Below, one piece after another: positions 15,799-25,013 of a stretch of 39,793 bases of DNA. A model generated the notes under the pieces. That model saw only the letters and a list, made by a program, of their open reading frames with translations. It had not been told where the DNA came from and searched no databases. The first letter of the stretch is position 1. Each line of letters begins with the position of its first letter. The stretch comes from Alphaproteobacteria bacterium (lineage in GTDB: Bacteria > Pseudomonadota > Alphaproteobacteria > CAAHEQ01 > UBA3637). The position numbers and the translations under genes are program-made. The stretch lies in assembly GCA_017453485.1 (NCBI GenBank), contig JAFTEW010000041.1, positions 1-39,793 on the forward strand, in the 5' to 3' direction.

Positions 15799-17646
15799 TT
15801 ATTTTCTTTTCAGGTAGCCGATAACGGCTGTCGCGGCGGCCGGTGTCATACCGGTCATACGCATCATCGCCCCGATTGTTGCCGGTTTAGTTTCGGTCAG
15901 ACGTTCGATAATTTCGTTTGAAAGGCCACCGATTTTACCAAAGTCTGTATCAACCGGTATTTTCAGGGCTTCACCTTTTCGAAAAGAATCAATATCTAAT
16001 TGTTGGCGGGCCAAATAACCACTGTAACGTCCCTCAATTTCCAATTGTTCTGCCACATCCGGTGGAATTTTTTGTAATTCCGGGAAAGCCTGTGACAAGA
16101 CGGACCAGTCAACTCCTTGATAAGACAGCATATCAAAGGCCGTTCGCTTTTGCCCATCGGCGTTGACGGTAAAGCCTTTGGCCTGTAATTCTTTGGTCGT
16201 ATAGGTTTGGGATTTTAATAAATTTCGGGTCTGATTCAAGCAATCTGATTTTTGTCGGAAGGCTTCTGCTCGTTTAGCACCCACACAGCCCATTTCAATC
16301 CCCTTTGGTGTTAATCGTAAATCGGCATTATCGGCCCGCATGCTGAGTCTGTATTCGGCCCGTGAGGTAAACAAACGGTAAGGTTCATCAACCCCGGTTG
16401 TCGTGATATCGTCAATCATGACCCCGATATAACTGTCCGCCCGGTCTAAAATCAATTCTTTACCGGTTTTAAGAGCACGATGAGCCGCATTGATACCGGC
16501 AATCAACCCCTGACCGGCGGCTTCCTCATAGCCGGTTGTACCGTTAATTTGACCGGCTAAAAATAACCCTGATACTTTTTTTGTTTCCAGTGTCGGTTTT
16601 AATTCCCGCGGATCAACATAGTCATATTCAATCGCATAGGCATACCGCAAAATACGAGCATTTTCCAATCCGGGAATGGAGTGAATAAAGGCTTCTTGGA
16701 CATCCTTGGGAACACTGGTTGAGATACCGTTGGGATAGATGCTGTTCCCGTTACGGGATTCCGGCTCCAAAAAGACATGATGACTATCCCGACCGGCGAA
16801 TCGAATCAATTTTGTTTCAATACTGGGACAATAGCGAGGTCCTGTTGAGGTTATCTGCCCGTCAAACAGGGGAGCCCGATCCAAATTATCCAGAATAATT
16901 TTATGTGTTTCCGGAGTTGTATGCGTGATATAGCAAGGCACTTGTTCAGGACAGAAATCACGCGTCATAAAAGAAAAAGGCTTTGGGGGATTGTCCCCAT
17001 CCTGACGGGTGCATTTTGACCAATCAATCGTTTCTTTATCCAATCGGGCAGGGGTTCCGGTTTTTAAACGACCAACCGTCAATCCTAATCGTTTCAAAGC
17101 CGGGGTCAAGCCCGTGCTGGCTTCTTCCCCCCAACGCCCTCCCGGTGTTTGCTCGGGACCGATATGCAAAACACCGTTTAAAAAAGTTCCGGTTGTTAAA
17201 ATAACGACGCTTGCCCGTATTTTTTGACCGTTGGCAACAACGCCGATAACCGTTCCGTTTTCTGTCAGTAAATCATCGACAGGGGCTTCCAACAAAGTCA
17301 GATTCGGGTAATTTTTTAAGGTTTGCTGCATTATTTGTCGGTAGAGCTGTTTATCGGCTTGGGCCCGCGGGCCTTGAACCGCAGGACCTTTACTGGCATT
17401 CAGCATCCGAAATTGCAGACCTGTTTCATCAATGACCCGCCCCATCAAGCCATCCAGAGCATCAACTTCGCGCACAACGGTTCCTTTGGCCAGTCCGCCG
17501 ATGGCGGGATTACAGGACATATCGGCAATCGTATCAATGTGCAGTGTTATTAACGCTGTTTTTGCGCCGATTCGGGCCGCTGCCGCACAGGCTTCTACCC
17601 CGGCATGGCCGCCCCCGACAACAATAACGTCAAATTCATTTATCAT
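15799..17646 (-). CDS. mnmG: tRNA uridine-5-carboxymethylaminomethyl modification enzyme MnmG
   Basis: This FAD enzyme works with MnmE to modify wobble uridine 34 of certain tRNAs. The 615-residue product begins with the FAD-binding motif [12 protein letters not shown] and contains [37 protein letters not shown] and [15 protein letters not shown], all family hallmarks. I chose ATG 17646 (MINEFDV); it lies 2 bases after the mnmE stop and has GGAAGTG upstream. In most alphaproteobacteria mnmG is followed by rsmG, parA and parB. Here a terminator and phage tail-fibre genes follow instead, so the usual order is broken. Confidence 0.98.
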   Translation of the reverse strand: MINEFDVIVVGGGHAGVEACAAAARIGAKTALITLHIDTIADMSCNPAIGGLAKGTVVREVDALDGLMGRVIDETGLQFRMLNASKGPAVQGPRAQADKQLYRQIMQQTLKNYPNLTLLEAPVDDLLTENGTVIGVVANGQKIRASVVILTTGTFLNGVLHIGPEQTPGGRWGEEASTGLTPALKRLGLTVGRLKTGTPARLDKETIDWSKCTRQDGDNPPKPFSFMTRDFCPEQVPCYITHTTPETHKIILDNLDRAPLFDGQITSTGPRYCPSIETKLIRFAGRDSHHVFLEPESRNGNSIYPNGISTSVPKDVQEAFIHSIPGLENARILRYAYAIEYDYVDPRELKPTLETKKVSGLFLAGQINGTTGYEEAAGQGLIAGINAAHRALKTGKELILDRADSYIGVMIDDITTTGVDEPYRLFTSRAEYRLSMRADNADLRLTPKGIEMGCVGAKRAEAFRQKSDCLNQTRNLLKSQTYTTKELQAKGFTVNADGQKRTAFDMLSYQGVDWSVLSQAFPELQKIPPDVAEQLEIEGRYSGYLARQQLDIDSFRKGEALKIPVDTDFGKIGGLSNEIIERLTETKPATIGAMMRMTGMTPAAATAVIGYLKRK

Positions 17647-17648
17647 CT

Positions 17649-18968
17649 TCACTTCCCAATACAAAAATCCCGAAAAATAATATCCAACAAATCTTCGGCA
17701 TCAATGCGACCGGTGATGCGCCCTAAACAGCGTGCCGCCAACCGCAGGTCCTCCGCTTTTAATTCCAGTTCGGAAACCGTTAAAGCGTGGGTCAGATTAC
17801 GGACACAATCGGCTAAGGCTACCCGATACCTTTCCCGGGTGATTAAGGCATTATCTCGTTGGCCGAAATCCCGTTCCAAAACACCTTGAATATGATTCCA
17901 TAAGTCGGCAATACCGTCACCGGTTTTGGCACTGATGACTAAGCCGTCCGGCTTGGTTGTCATTAAATCAGATTTATTCCAAACAGTCAGGACCGTTTTT
18001 TGATTTAAAATATCCGGCAGCAAATCTGCCCGGGGCCACCGGGTACCATCTTGGATATGCAAGATTAAGTCGGCATCGGAAGCCCTACGGACAGCCCGTT
18101 TAATTCCTTCGGTTTCAATTGTATCTGCCTGATCTCTCAGACCGGCCGTATCGGCTAAAATAACGGGGAAACCGGCAACGTCCAAATGAGCCTCCACTAC
18201 ATCACGGGTCGTTCCGGCGATCTGCGATACGATGGCTACATCCCGATGCGTCAAGGCATTAATTAGACTGCTTTTCCCGACATTAGGTGCCCCGACAATA
18301 GCAATGTAAAAACCGTCCCGCAAACGTTCGCCGGCCCGATTATCGTTTAAATGTGTGTTGATTTTATCAATTAAAGAATGAATATCCGCGTCAATAGCAT
18401 CCAGTTTTTCAGGAGGAATTTCTTCTTCCGGAAAATCAATAAAGGCTTCCAAATACGCCATGTGGCGAGTTAAATCCGACCGCCATCCGTCATAGAGAGT
18501 TGCTAAATTACCGGCCATTTGTTTTAAAGCCAAAGCCCGTTGGCGTTCTGTTTCGGCATTGATTAAGTCCAACAACCCTTCGGCTTCGGTTAAATCCATT
18601 TTACCATTGATAACGGCTCGCCGGGAAAATTCACCCCGATCGGCCGGCCGACAGCCCGGAATATTGCCGATAGCCTCCAACACGGATTGAATAACCGCCC
18701 GACCGCCGTGCACTTGAAATTCGGCCACATCCTCACCGGTAAAACTGTTGGGGGCTTGGAAATACAGGACCAGAGCATGATCCAAAATTTGTGCCGTCCC
18801 GATAGCCCGAAAGTAGGCATATCGGGGGTGCGGTTCATCCAAATGTGCTAATTCCTTTAAAACGGTGCGAACCTGATGACCGGAAACACGGATAATAGCA
18901 ACACCGCCTTTTCCGGAACCGCTGGATAAAGCATAAATCGTATCGGTTAATGTATATGTTTCCGCCAT
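17649..18968 (-). CDS. mnmE: tRNA modification GTPase MnmE
   Basis: This GTPase partners with MnmG in tRNA wobble-uridine modification. The 439-residue protein has the N-terminal tetrahydrofolate-binding domain ([22 protein letters not shown]), a helical domain, and an inserted G domain with [22 protein letters not shown] and NKSD. The C-terminal FCIGK ends the protein with the conserved catalytic-type cysteine. Its length is normal. It is followed after 2 bases by mnmG and preceded after 2 bases by engB, so these lie in one operon that starts at rpmH. An AAGGGAA ribosome binding site precedes the ATG. Confidence 0.98.
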   Translation of the reverse strand: MAETYTLTDTIYALSSGSGKGGVAIIRVSGHQVRTVLKELAHLDEPHPRYAYFRAIGTAQILDHALVLYFQAPNSFTGEDVAEFQVHGGRAVIQSVLEAIGNIPGCRPADRGEFSRRAVINGKMDLTEAEGLLDLINAETERQRALALKQMAGNLATLYDGWRSDLTRHMAYLEAFIDFPEEEIPPEKLDAIDADIHSLIDKINTHLNDNRAGERLRDGFYIAIVGAPNVGKSSLINALTHRDVAIVSQIAGTTRDVVEAHLDVAGFPVILADTAGLRDQADTIETEGIKRAVRRASDADLILHIQDGTRWPRADLLPDILNQKTVLTVWNKSDLMTTKPDGLVISAKTGDGIADLWNHIQGVLERDFGQRDNALITRERYRVALADCVRNLTHALTVSELELKAEDLRLAARCLGRITGRIDAEDLLDIIFRDFCIGK

Positions 18969-18970
18969 TG

Positions 18971-19603
18971 TTAAATTCCCTTTAACACTTTAACAAACTC
19001 GGCCCGAAGTAAGTCTATATTTTGTTTTTTATTGCTGCTAGTCAGGATAATTTCAGGATAACAAGCTACATGTTTTTTTCCGATTTCGGACACGATAGCC
19101 AGCATAATTTCGGCCTGATGGGGGGATACTTTATCCGCCTTGGTCAGGATGATTTGATAACTGACGGCGGCTTTATCCAACATTTTCATAATGTTTTCAT
19201 CAACGGTTTTTATCCCGTGACGAATATCGATTAATAAAAAAACCCGTCGTAATTGTTGACGACCGCGCAAATAATCGTGAATAAGGCGTGTCCAGGTTTG
19301 GACCTTTTGCTCCGGAGCACTGGCATACCCGTAGCCGGGCAGATCAACAATAAAAAAGCGATCCTTTTGTTCGAAGAAATTTAGTTCTTGCGTCCGACCG
19401 GGAGTATCGGAAGCCCGAGCCAATTTCGGCACCCCGGTGACGGCGTTAATCAAACTGCTTTTCCCAACATTTGACCGACCGGCAAAAGCAAATTCCGGCA
19501 ACCGATTAAGGGGTAATTGATCCACATCAACAACACCCCGCACAAAAATGGGTTTTTGCTCAAATAATCGGTTCCCCGCTTTTATCAGGTCGGCTTGTTC
19601 CAT
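18971..19603 (-). CDS. engB: Ribosome biogenesis GTPase EngB (YihA/YsxC)
   Basis: This is an essential GTPase needed for large ribosomal subunit assembly. The 210-residue protein shows [14 protein letters not shown] (G1), DTPGRTQELNFF, DLPGYGYA (G3), LTKADKV (G4) and a final TSS G5 motif. The start is directly adjacent to the yidC stop. In other alphaproteobacteria engB likewise follows yidC, so the order is conserved. No unusual residues were seen. Confidence 0.97.
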   Translation of the reverse strand: MEQADLIKAGNRLFEQKPIFVRGVVDVDQLPLNRLPEFAFAGRSNVGKSSLINAVTGVPKLARASDTPGRTQELNFFEQKDRFFIVDLPGYGYASAPEQKVQTWTRLIHDYLRGRQQLRRVFLLIDIRHGIKTVDENIMKMLDKAAVSYQIILTKADKVSPHQAEIMLAIVSEIGKKHVACYPEIILTSSNKKQNIDLLRAEFVKVLKGI

Positions 19604-21244
19604 TTATGCTCCGAATTTTTTCATAATGTATTTTTGTTGTGCGATGGACAGGATGTTGCTCCATGTCCAGTAGATTACCAATCCGGCAGCAAAATTACCC
19701 ATCATAAATGTGAATAAAACAGGCATCATGTTCATCATCATTTTTTGGTCTTTATTGGTAATGGTGGTCGGATTTAGTCGTTGTTGAATCACCATCGTTA
19801 ATCCCATTAAAACCGCCCAAATACCGATATCCAGAAAACGCGGAATCGGCCACGGCAAATATCCGAATGCCGTGAAAATAGATGACGGATCCGGCTGCGA
19901 TAAATCCGTAATCCAACCGAAGAACGGTGCTTGACGCATTAAAATTGAAACAGACAAAACTTTATAAAGGGCAAAGAAAACCGGAATTTGAATAAGCATC
20001 GGTAAACATCCCGAAGCCGGATTGACTTTGTCCCGTTTGTATAAATTCATCATCTCAATTTGAAGGCGCGGTTTATCATCTTTGAATCGTTCCTGTAAGT
20101 CTTTAATTTTTGGCTGAATCTTTTTCATTTTTGCCATACTTTCATATGATTTTGTTGCAATCGGTAACAATAAAATACGAATTAAGGTGGCAAAAACCAA
20201 AATGGCAATTCCCATATTGCCGACCAGGGCATACAACCATCCCAGGAAATACAGGAAAGGCTTTGTTAAAAAGTAATACCATCCAAAGTCAATGGATAAA
20301 TCAAAGCGGGGAATGCCCTGTTTTTCATACGTATTAATTAAATCCAATTCCTTGGCGCCGGCAAATAATTTTGTCGTGCGGGTTATTGTCTGCCCTGCCG
20401 GTATGGTTGTCGGCATGGTAAAGGAAGAGATGTAATTATCCTTAGTCTTTTCAAATTTCATATGGGATATGTTCTGTTGATCCGGCACGAAGATAGTTTG
20501 CCAGTATTTATCCGTCATACCGATCCAACCGCCCTGGTTATCCGTCGTAAAAGGTTTATCATCGGAAACAGAGGCATAACGTTCTTCCTTTTCTTTATTA
20601 TCAAACAGGCCCAAAAAACCTTCATGAACCGTTGAACGTTCCGTCGGAATATCGGCTTCCGATCGGGTAATTTTACCGATCAGTTGCCCTTGAACGGGGG
20701 TATTCGCCTTATTGATTATTTCGTCGGTATATGTCATTAAATAACGATTGTCCAAGCTGATGGTGCGTCGAACGGTGACCGTTCCGTTGTCCCAAGTCAG
20801 AATAACGGGTGTGTCCGGCGTTAGTTTGTCCCCTTCAATTTTAGGAACCTGTGCCGTATCAGGAAAAGAATCCCCCGACCAATTCAGTGCTGCCGTATAA
20901 TTTTTTTGCAATAAAGTGACGGCAGGACTGTTGGAATCAGTCGTTTGGCGATATTGTGTTAAATCTAACTGATTGACTGTTGAACCGTTTGTTTGTAAAG
21001 TTCCGGACAGACTTGGACTTTCAATTGCAACCATAACGGGGTCAGATGTCGTGAGGTCGGTGCTGGTCTGCACAATCGGTGTTTCGGGAACGGAAACCGA
21101 AGCCTGCACTTCCGGGGCGGATGCCGGCAGAGTGGTAGAAGGGACTGATTTGGCTGTTAAGCGATTAAACAGCATCAAAACAGCCACAACCAAAATCATG
21201 GCAATCATCATATTGCGTTGTTCTTTTTTTTCTTCATCTAACAT
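19604..21244 (-). CDS. yidC: Membrane protein insertase YidC
   Basis: This inner-membrane insertase and chaperone places membrane proteins alone or with SecYEG. The 546-residue protein has an N-terminal anchor (MMIAMILVVAVLMLF, residues about 11-28) and a large periplasmic beta domain (about 50-340). The conserved five-helix insertase core includes TLIRILLLP with the functional arginine, KMKKIQPKIKDLQERF, and GCLPMLIQIPVFFALYKVL. I chose ATG 21244, which matches the family start (MLDEEKKEQRN) and has an AAAGGAAAA ribosome binding site. The neighbours yidD and rnpA upstream and engB downstream form the conserved order. Confidence 0.98.
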   Translation of the reverse strand: MLDEEKKEQRNMMIAMILVVAVLMLFNRLTAKSVPSTTLPASAPEVQASVSVPETPIVQTSTDLTTSDPVMVAIESPSLSGTLQTNGSTVNQLDLTQYRQTTDSNSPAVTLLQKNYTAALNWSGDSFPDTAQVPKIEGDKLTPDTPVILTWDNGTVTVRRTISLDNRYLMTYTDEIINKANTPVQGQLIGKITRSEADIPTERSTVHEGFLGLFDNKEKEERYASVSDDKPFTTDNQGGWIGMTDKYWQTIFVPDQQNISHMKFEKTKDNYISSFTMPTTIPAGQTITRTTKLFAGAKELDLINTYEKQGIPRFDLSIDFGWYYFLTKPFLYFLGWLYALVGNMGIAILVFATLIRILLLPIATKSYESMAKMKKIQPKIKDLQERFKDDKPRLQIEMMNLYKRDKVNPASGCLPMLIQIPVFFALYKVLSVSILMRQAPFFGWITDLSQPDPSSIFTAFGYLPWPIPRFLDIGIWAVLMGLTMVIQQRLNPTTITNKDQKMMMNMMPVLFTFMMGNFAAGLVIYWTWSNILSIAQQKYIMKKFGA

Positions 21245-21245
21245 T

Positions 21246-21479
21246 TTATTTTTTTCCTTTACTGATTGGCTGCGGAACGGGATCATAACCGGACCCGCCC
21301 CATGGATGACACCGTAGAATCCGTCGGAGCGTCAGCATAGCACCTTTTATCGGTCCATGCAACAAAAAAGCGTCCCGAGCATAGGCCGAACAGGTCGGTG
21401 TAAAGCGACAACAGGGGGACTTGAACGGCGATAAACAAATCTGATAAAATCGGATTAAAAATTGAATGAGGCTATTCAT
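21246..21479 (-). CDS. yidD: Membrane protein insertion efficiency factor YidD
   Basis: This small amphipathic protein assists membrane protein insertion. The 77-residue product contains the complete family signature: [25 protein letters not shown], and [20 protein letters not shown] chose ATG 21479 (MNSLIQFL), which overlaps the rnpA end by 8 bases. The ribosome binding site is weak, so coupling to rnpA translation is likely. An in-frame ATG at 21515 would add 12 residues outside the family. The yidC start follows closely, as in most bacteria. Confidence 0.95.
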   Translation of the reverse strand: MNSLIQFLIRFYQICLSPFKSPCCRFTPTCSAYARDAFLLHGPIKGAMLTLRRILRCHPWGGSGYDPVPQPISKGKK

Positions 21480-21837
21480 GCGATATGTCCGAGGTAAATT
21501 GTCTTTGAATCTCATTCAGAGCATAAATTAAATCCGCCCGTAATTTCGGATAGGGCCTTTCCCTGGTGGATAATCGCCCGATAAAAACCAGGTCAAATCC
21601 GGCCATATTTCCGATTTTTGGCTCTGTTCGAACCAACTCTTTCAATCGACGGCGGGTGCGATTACGAACAACGGCACATCCGATTTTTTTTGTGACGGTA
21701 AAACCGATTCGAATCGTATCTGAATTGTTGGGACAAGCCTGAACCACCATACCGCCGGCAACGACCTTAATGCCGTTTTGGTTGACGTTGACGAACATTT
21801 TGTGCTTTTTCATTCGAACGGGACGAATTTCGGACAT
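21472..21837 (-). CDS. rnpA: Ribonuclease P protein component
   Basis: This is the protein subunit of RNase P, which trims tRNA 5-prime leaders together with the RnpB RNA (not in the window). The 121-residue protein is short and basic. It shows the RNR-type motif [15 protein letters not shown] at about residues 53-67, preceded by [12 protein letters not shown], and ends with the conserved helix. An AAGGG ribosome binding site lies 7 bases upstream of the ATG. The gene follows rpmH, the classic order. An intrinsic terminator-like hairpin between the two would make rnpA expression lower than rpmH expression. Confidence 0.96.
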   Translation of the reverse strand: MSEIRPVRMKKHKMFVNVNQNGIKVVAGGMVVQACPNNSDTIRIGFTVTKKIGCAVVRNRTRRRLKELVRTEPKIGNMAGFDLVFIGRLSTRERPYPKLRADLIYALNEIQRQFTSDISHE

Positions 21838-21851
21838 AACTAAACCCTTTT

Positions 21852-21886
21852 GATATAAAATAAGACACCGTTTTAAAATCGGTGTC
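21852..21886 (-). terminator. Intrinsic terminator or attenuator between rpmH and rnpA
   Basis: GACACCG (21864-21870) and CGGTGTC (21880-21886) form a 7-bp stem with an AT loop. On the minus strand it is followed by TTATTTTAT. It would reduce read-through from rpmH to rnpA-yidD-yidC, a known way to set their different levels. Confidence 0.7.
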
Positions 21887-21916
21887 CGCTTTTATTCCCG
21901 ATAAATCGGCAAATGA

Positions 21917-22051
21917 TTAGGCGCTAACGACCTTGCGTCCCTTACGACGACGGGCGTTAACAACGGCACGACCGCCCTGAGTGGCCATACGGGCACGGAA
22001 CCCATGACGCCGTGTGCGGACGATTTTACTTGGCTGATATGTGCGTTTCAT
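21917..22051 (-). CDS. rpmH: 50S ribosomal protein L34
   Basis: This is ribosomal protein L34, 44 residues and highly basic. It begins [19 protein letters not shown] and continues [12 protein letters not shown] and RRRKGRK, a complete match to the family. It is preceded by a GAAAGGAG ribosome binding site and a strong promoter at about 22085-22114. It heads the operon rpmH-rnpA-yidD-yidC-engB-mnmE-mnmG. In many bacteria rpmH is next to dnaA; here dnaA is not adjacent. Confidence 0.98.
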   Translation of the reverse strand: MKRTYQPSKIVRTRRHGFRARMATQGGRAVVNARRRKGRKVVSA

Positions 22052-22084
22052 AATATAGTCTCCTTTCGAATCATAAGTGAAAGT

Positions 22085-22114
22085 CTTATATCCGATTTTT
22101 TTTCAAAAGTCAAG
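22085..22114 (-). promoter_or_regulatory. Sigma-70 promoter of the rpmH operon
   Basis: On the minus strand TTGACT, 17 bases, then TATAAG. It points at rpmH about 35 bases away and lies just after the end of the upstream gene. Confidence 0.85.
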
Positions 22115-22128
22115 AAGTTTTTTGGTGC

Positions 22129-22491
22129 TTAATGACCGGGGGTGGCCAGGGTAATATCAAAGTGAACCGATCCCTTTTTGGGAAAAGAGAGAATAAGGGT
22201 GTCATTCCCGCGTTTAAAATGATTTGATTTTGATTGTTCCCACCCCATTGCCGTTAGTGTTTTTTGATAAAAAGACAGCACCTGTTTTTGGGAAAAAGAA
22301 GTATCGGCATCAAACGCTAAAATCTGACCGGCCGGTGTGTCAAAGGCAAAGTCATTTGTTTCCGGCAAACTTAGCCCATCCATCAACGGAATATCATCTG
22401 TTCCGGGTAAAAAATCAGCCGATGCCGTTTGCCCCACCGAGATAGCGACAATAAATATCAGGCAAAACAGAATGTTAAATCCGATCCGCAT
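22129..22491 (-). CDS. Small exported protein conserved in alphaproteobacteria
   Basis: This 120-residue protein has an N-terminal signal peptide (MRIGFNILFCLIFIVAISVG, cleavage probably after ASA near residue 25) and a small mature domain. The pattern IPLMDGLSLPE, then FDTPAGQI, then FYQKTLTAMGWEQ is one I associate with a short periplasmic protein family of unknown function widespread in alphaproteobacteria. I chose ATG 22491, inside the end of the preceding gene (17-base overlap), because it starts the signal peptide. It is co-transcribed with the Sel1-like gene and ends just before the rpmH promoter. Confidence 0.65.
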   Translation of the reverse strand: MRIGFNILFCLIFIVAISVGQTASADFLPGTDDIPLMDGLSLPETNDFAFDTPAGQILAFDADTSFSQKQVLSFYQKTLTAMGWEQSKSNHFKRGNDTLILSFPKKGSVHFDITLATPGH

Positions 22492-23161
22492 TTGTGAAAA
22501 TAGCCCCTGCCGGCACAACTTGACCGGCTTGTTTCGGTTCGGCCGGCGTTTCTGTCTTGGCAGATTGTGTTTTTATACCCAACATCGAATCGATTTCCTC
22601 ATTGATTTTATCTAATTCCTGTTGTTTGGCATCGATTCGTTTTTGCTGCTCTGCAATGACGGCTTTATACTTGTTCCCGATGGCAGGCAGCATAGCCTGA
22701 ACCGAGCGAGTTGCCAATTCAATTTCTTCCGTCGTTAAAAAACGTTCCAACAACAAGGCCAGTTTACCTGCTTCCTCGTGGCCGTTTAAGGACGCCAAAA
22801 AGGCCCAACGATAAGCACTTAAATCATCCTGTGGCAGAACGATGCCTTTGTTATATAATTGGGCGACACGATATTGCGAATCCACATTCCCCAACAAAGC
22901 CGCCGCAATCAAACAATAACCGGCCTTATTCCGTTCAACGGGATCAGTGTTGAGTAAAAATTCTTCCCCATGTTCGGCCATTTCAACGGATGTTGGCATA
23001 AAGACACCGCCGCGGCTGTCATCAAAAACACCATCGCATTCGGCCGGAATTTGCGATTCACTGTTGGCATCGTCATAGTTCCAAAAAGCCAATTGCGCCC
23101 GGGCCGGAGAAATTGTATTAAAAACAAGGACAGTTAATGTCAAAAGAGCCGTTTTCTTCAT
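22475..23161 (-). CDS. Exported Sel1-repeat-like protein
   Basis: This is a 228-residue exported protein. It has a signal peptide ending near SPARA (residues 1-24). The mature part contains a short TPR/Sel1-type helical array (about 80-140: AGYCLIAAALLGNVDSQYRVAQLY, then DDLSAYRWAFLASLNGHEEAG). A charged coiled-coil segment (about 160-195: AEQQKRIDAKQQELDKINEEID) and a Lys/Pro-rich tail follow. It probably acts as a periplasmic protein-protein adaptor. I chose ATG 23161, which has an AAGGGAT ribosome binding site. The promoter at 23195-23223 is close upstream, and the next gene overlaps its end. Specific function is not visible. Confidence 0.65.
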   Translation of the reverse strand: MKKTALLTLTVLVFNTISPARAQLAFWNYDDANSESQIPAECDGVFDDSRGGVFMPTSVEMAEHGEEFLLNTDPVERNKAGYCLIAAALLGNVDSQYRVAQLYNKGIVLPQDDLSAYRWAFLASLNGHEEAGKLALLLERFLTTEEIELATRSVQAMLPAIGNKYKAVIAEQQKRIDAKQQELDKINEEIDSMLGIKTQSAKTETPAEPKQAGQVVPAGAIFTNADRI

Positions 23162-23194
23162 GTTGGATCCCTTATTATTGAACGTTCTTTCTTC

Positions 23195-23223
23195 GTTATA
23201 CCTGTTTTTAAAACGGAAATCAA
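23195..23223 (-). promoter_or_regulatory. Sigma-70 promoter of the Sel1-like operon
   Basis: On the minus strand TTGATT (23218-23223), 17 bases, TATAAC (23195-23200), about 34 bases before the start codon at 23161. Confidence 0.7.
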
Positions 23224-23286
23224 GCATAAATTTGGTATAAAAAATGATTTTGTTTTGGATAAACAACTGTTCGGGAAGTTGGTTAC

Positions 23287-23316
23287 GAAAAAAAGACCAT
23301 CCCGAAAAGGATGGTC
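23287..23316 (-). terminator. Rho-independent terminator after rpmJ
   Basis: GACCATCC (23295-23302) and GGATGGTC (23309-23316) pair perfectly around a 6-base loop. On the minus strand the stem is followed by a run of seven T. It ends the rpmJ transcript. Confidence 0.9.
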
Positions 23317-23337
23317 CGGAACAAACAAGTATCAACC

Positions 23338-23463
23338 CTAACCCTGACGTGCTTTCAGTTTGGGTTTTTTCTTGTTAATTACATAAACGCGTCCTTTACG
23401 GCGAACGATTTTGCAATCTTTATCACGCGCTTTGGCGGATTTTAATGAACAACGAACTTTCAT
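23338..23463 (-). CDS. rpmJ: 50S ribosomal protein L36
   Basis: This is ribosomal protein L36, 41 residues: [20 protein letters not shown], then [20 protein letters not shown]. It is the longer variant typical of proteobacteria outside the spc operon. Of the four zinc-ribbon ligands found in zinc-type L36, only two cysteines are present, as in the non-zinc form. The gene has an AAAGGTA ribosome binding site, its own canonical promoter and its own terminator, so it is monocistronic. Confidence 0.97.
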   Translation of the reverse strand: MKVRCSLKSAKARDKDCKIVRRKGRVYVINKKKPKLKARQG

Positions 23464-23495
23464 AACGATACCTTTCAATAGTAAAATGATGCTCT

Positions 23496-23524
23496 ATCAT
23501 ATAGAAGAAAAATAACTTTGTCAA
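23496..23524 (-). promoter_or_regulatory. Sigma-70 promoter of rpmJ
   Basis: On the minus strand TTGACA (23519-23524), 17 bases, TATGAT (23496-23501). It lies between the lnt stop and rpmJ. Confidence 0.85.
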
Positions 23525-23527
23525 GGA

Positions 23528-25003
23528 TTATTTTCGTTTTATACTTAAAAAAATCAAAATTAAAACCGAAATACCGATGGGAATCCAAATCCCGAACTGG
23601 GCATAAAGTGTCGGTGGTAAAGCAACAGGTAAAGAAGTATCCAATACGCCTTCCGTCCCTAAGGCTAACTCTCCGACCGTTCGACCATAGGCGTCAAAGA
23701 CGGCACTGATGCCGGTATTGGCGGCCCGAATTAGAGGAAGACCTTCTTCTACGGCCCTCATTTTTGCCATACCCAAATGCTGATAAGGACCGGCGGAAAT
23801 GCCGTACCAACCGTCATTTGTCACGTTGATCAACCAGGCCGGTCGCCGCTTGGAATCGGTCACTTGTCCTGAAAAAATGACTTCATAACAGACCAATGGG
23901 CCGATATCGGGGGTGCCCGGAATCTGAATCGTTTGAACACCGGGACCGCTCATGAAATCAAACGGCAGAGGAACCAGTTTATCCAGCGGTAAAATCCCCC
24001 GAAATGGCACATATTCACCAAACGGGACCAAATGGGACTTGTCATAAGAAGCCTGAATTTGTCCCAAATCATTCAAAACAAAAAGGCTGTTAGCAACGGT
24101 TTTTTGATCCTCCGCCGCACGCAGGCCTCCTAAAATCAGGGTAGCGCCCTGGCGAACGGCCTGCATCAATAATAGTCGGTCGTCTGTTTTTTTATTGACC
24201 AAAAAATGAACAGACGATTCGGGCCAGATAACATGGGTAATCTTGTCGTTATTTTCCCGGGACAATCGTCGTATTTTGGCAAAAGAAACTTCGGCCTCGT
24301 CAGGATCCCACTTCAAGGTTTGGGGGATATTCGGCTGAACGATTCGTAATTGAATACCCCATACAACATCGGCCGTTGCCGTATATAGGCGCACAGAACC
24401 GAACAACCATAATATAAACAATCCGAATAATCCTGTAATGATAGGCCTTTTATGTGGCCAAAAAGCCGGCGTTGATAAGGTTAGAATTGTTATAAATGTT
24501 AATCCGTAAATACCGAAAACGCTGGCCGATTGTAAAACGGGTAAAGTGTTTTCCCATACTGATCCCATTAGGTTCCATGGAAAACCGGTTAAAAACCAAC
24601 TGCGAATCCATTCAAAAACGGTAAATAAGGCGGCCCATGCCCATAGTCTTTTCGTTCCGATAGGAAAATAAGAAAGAAAAATAGCCGGTAATCCGAAAAA
24701 AAGTCCGAAAAAAAAGCCCATTCCCATCCAAGCCGGCGGAACCAACCAAATGGAGGATGGCCCCTCTAATAAAATAGCGTGGGCAATCCAGCCCGTTGAA
24801 ACAGCGCCGAATCCGAAACCAAAGCAAAACGACCGGGCAAACAGGGAACGTTTACGAACGGATTGATTTAAACACCAAAATAAAAAGGATAAAAGAATCG
24901 GCAATAACCAGATTTGATAATAGGGGGCAAAACATAAAGATAAGCCAGCACCTGCTAATATCAAAGTTATATAGAGTGTTTTTCTGTGTTGTTCCCAAAA
25001 CAT
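23528..25003 (-). CDS. lnt: Apolipoprotein N-acyltransferase
   Basis: This inner-membrane enzyme adds the third acyl chain to lipoproteins. The 491-residue protein has an N-terminal block of about six membrane segments (about 10-205) and a nitrilase-like periplasmic domain (about 215-460). The expected catalytic triad is visible: Glu in VIWPESSVHF, Lys in YDKSHLVPFGEYVPF and Cys in VCYEVIFSG. A final membrane helix (IGISVLILIFLSI) and a basic tail close the protein. The ATG at 25003 has an AAGGA ribosome binding site. The upstream S24-type HTH gene, 10 bases away, is its common alphaproteobacterial neighbour. Confidence 0.97.
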   Translation of the reverse strand: MFWEQHRKTLYITLILAGAGLSLCFAPYYQIWLLPILLSFLFWCLNQSVRKRSLFARSFCFGFGFGAVSTGWIAHAILLEGPSSIWLVPPAWMGMGFFFGLFFGLPAIFLSYFPIGTKRLWAWAALFTVFEWIRSWFLTGFPWNLMGSVWENTLPVLQSASVFGIYGLTFITILTLSTPAFWPHKRPIITGLFGLFILWLFGSVRLYTATADVVWGIQLRIVQPNIPQTLKWDPDEAEVSFAKIRRLSRENNDKITHVIWPESSVHFLVNKKTDDRLLLMQAVRQGATLILGGLRAAEDQKTVANSLFVLNDLGQIQASYDKSHLVPFGEYVPFRGILPLDKLVPLPFDFMSGPGVQTIQIPGTPDIGPLVCYEVIFSGQVTDSKRRPAWLINVTNDGWYGISAGPYQHLGMAKMRAVEEGLPLIRAANTGISAVFDAYGRTVGELALGTEGVLDTSLPVALPPTLYAQFGIWIPIGISVLILIFLSIKRK

Positions 25004-25013
25004 GGTCTGTTCC

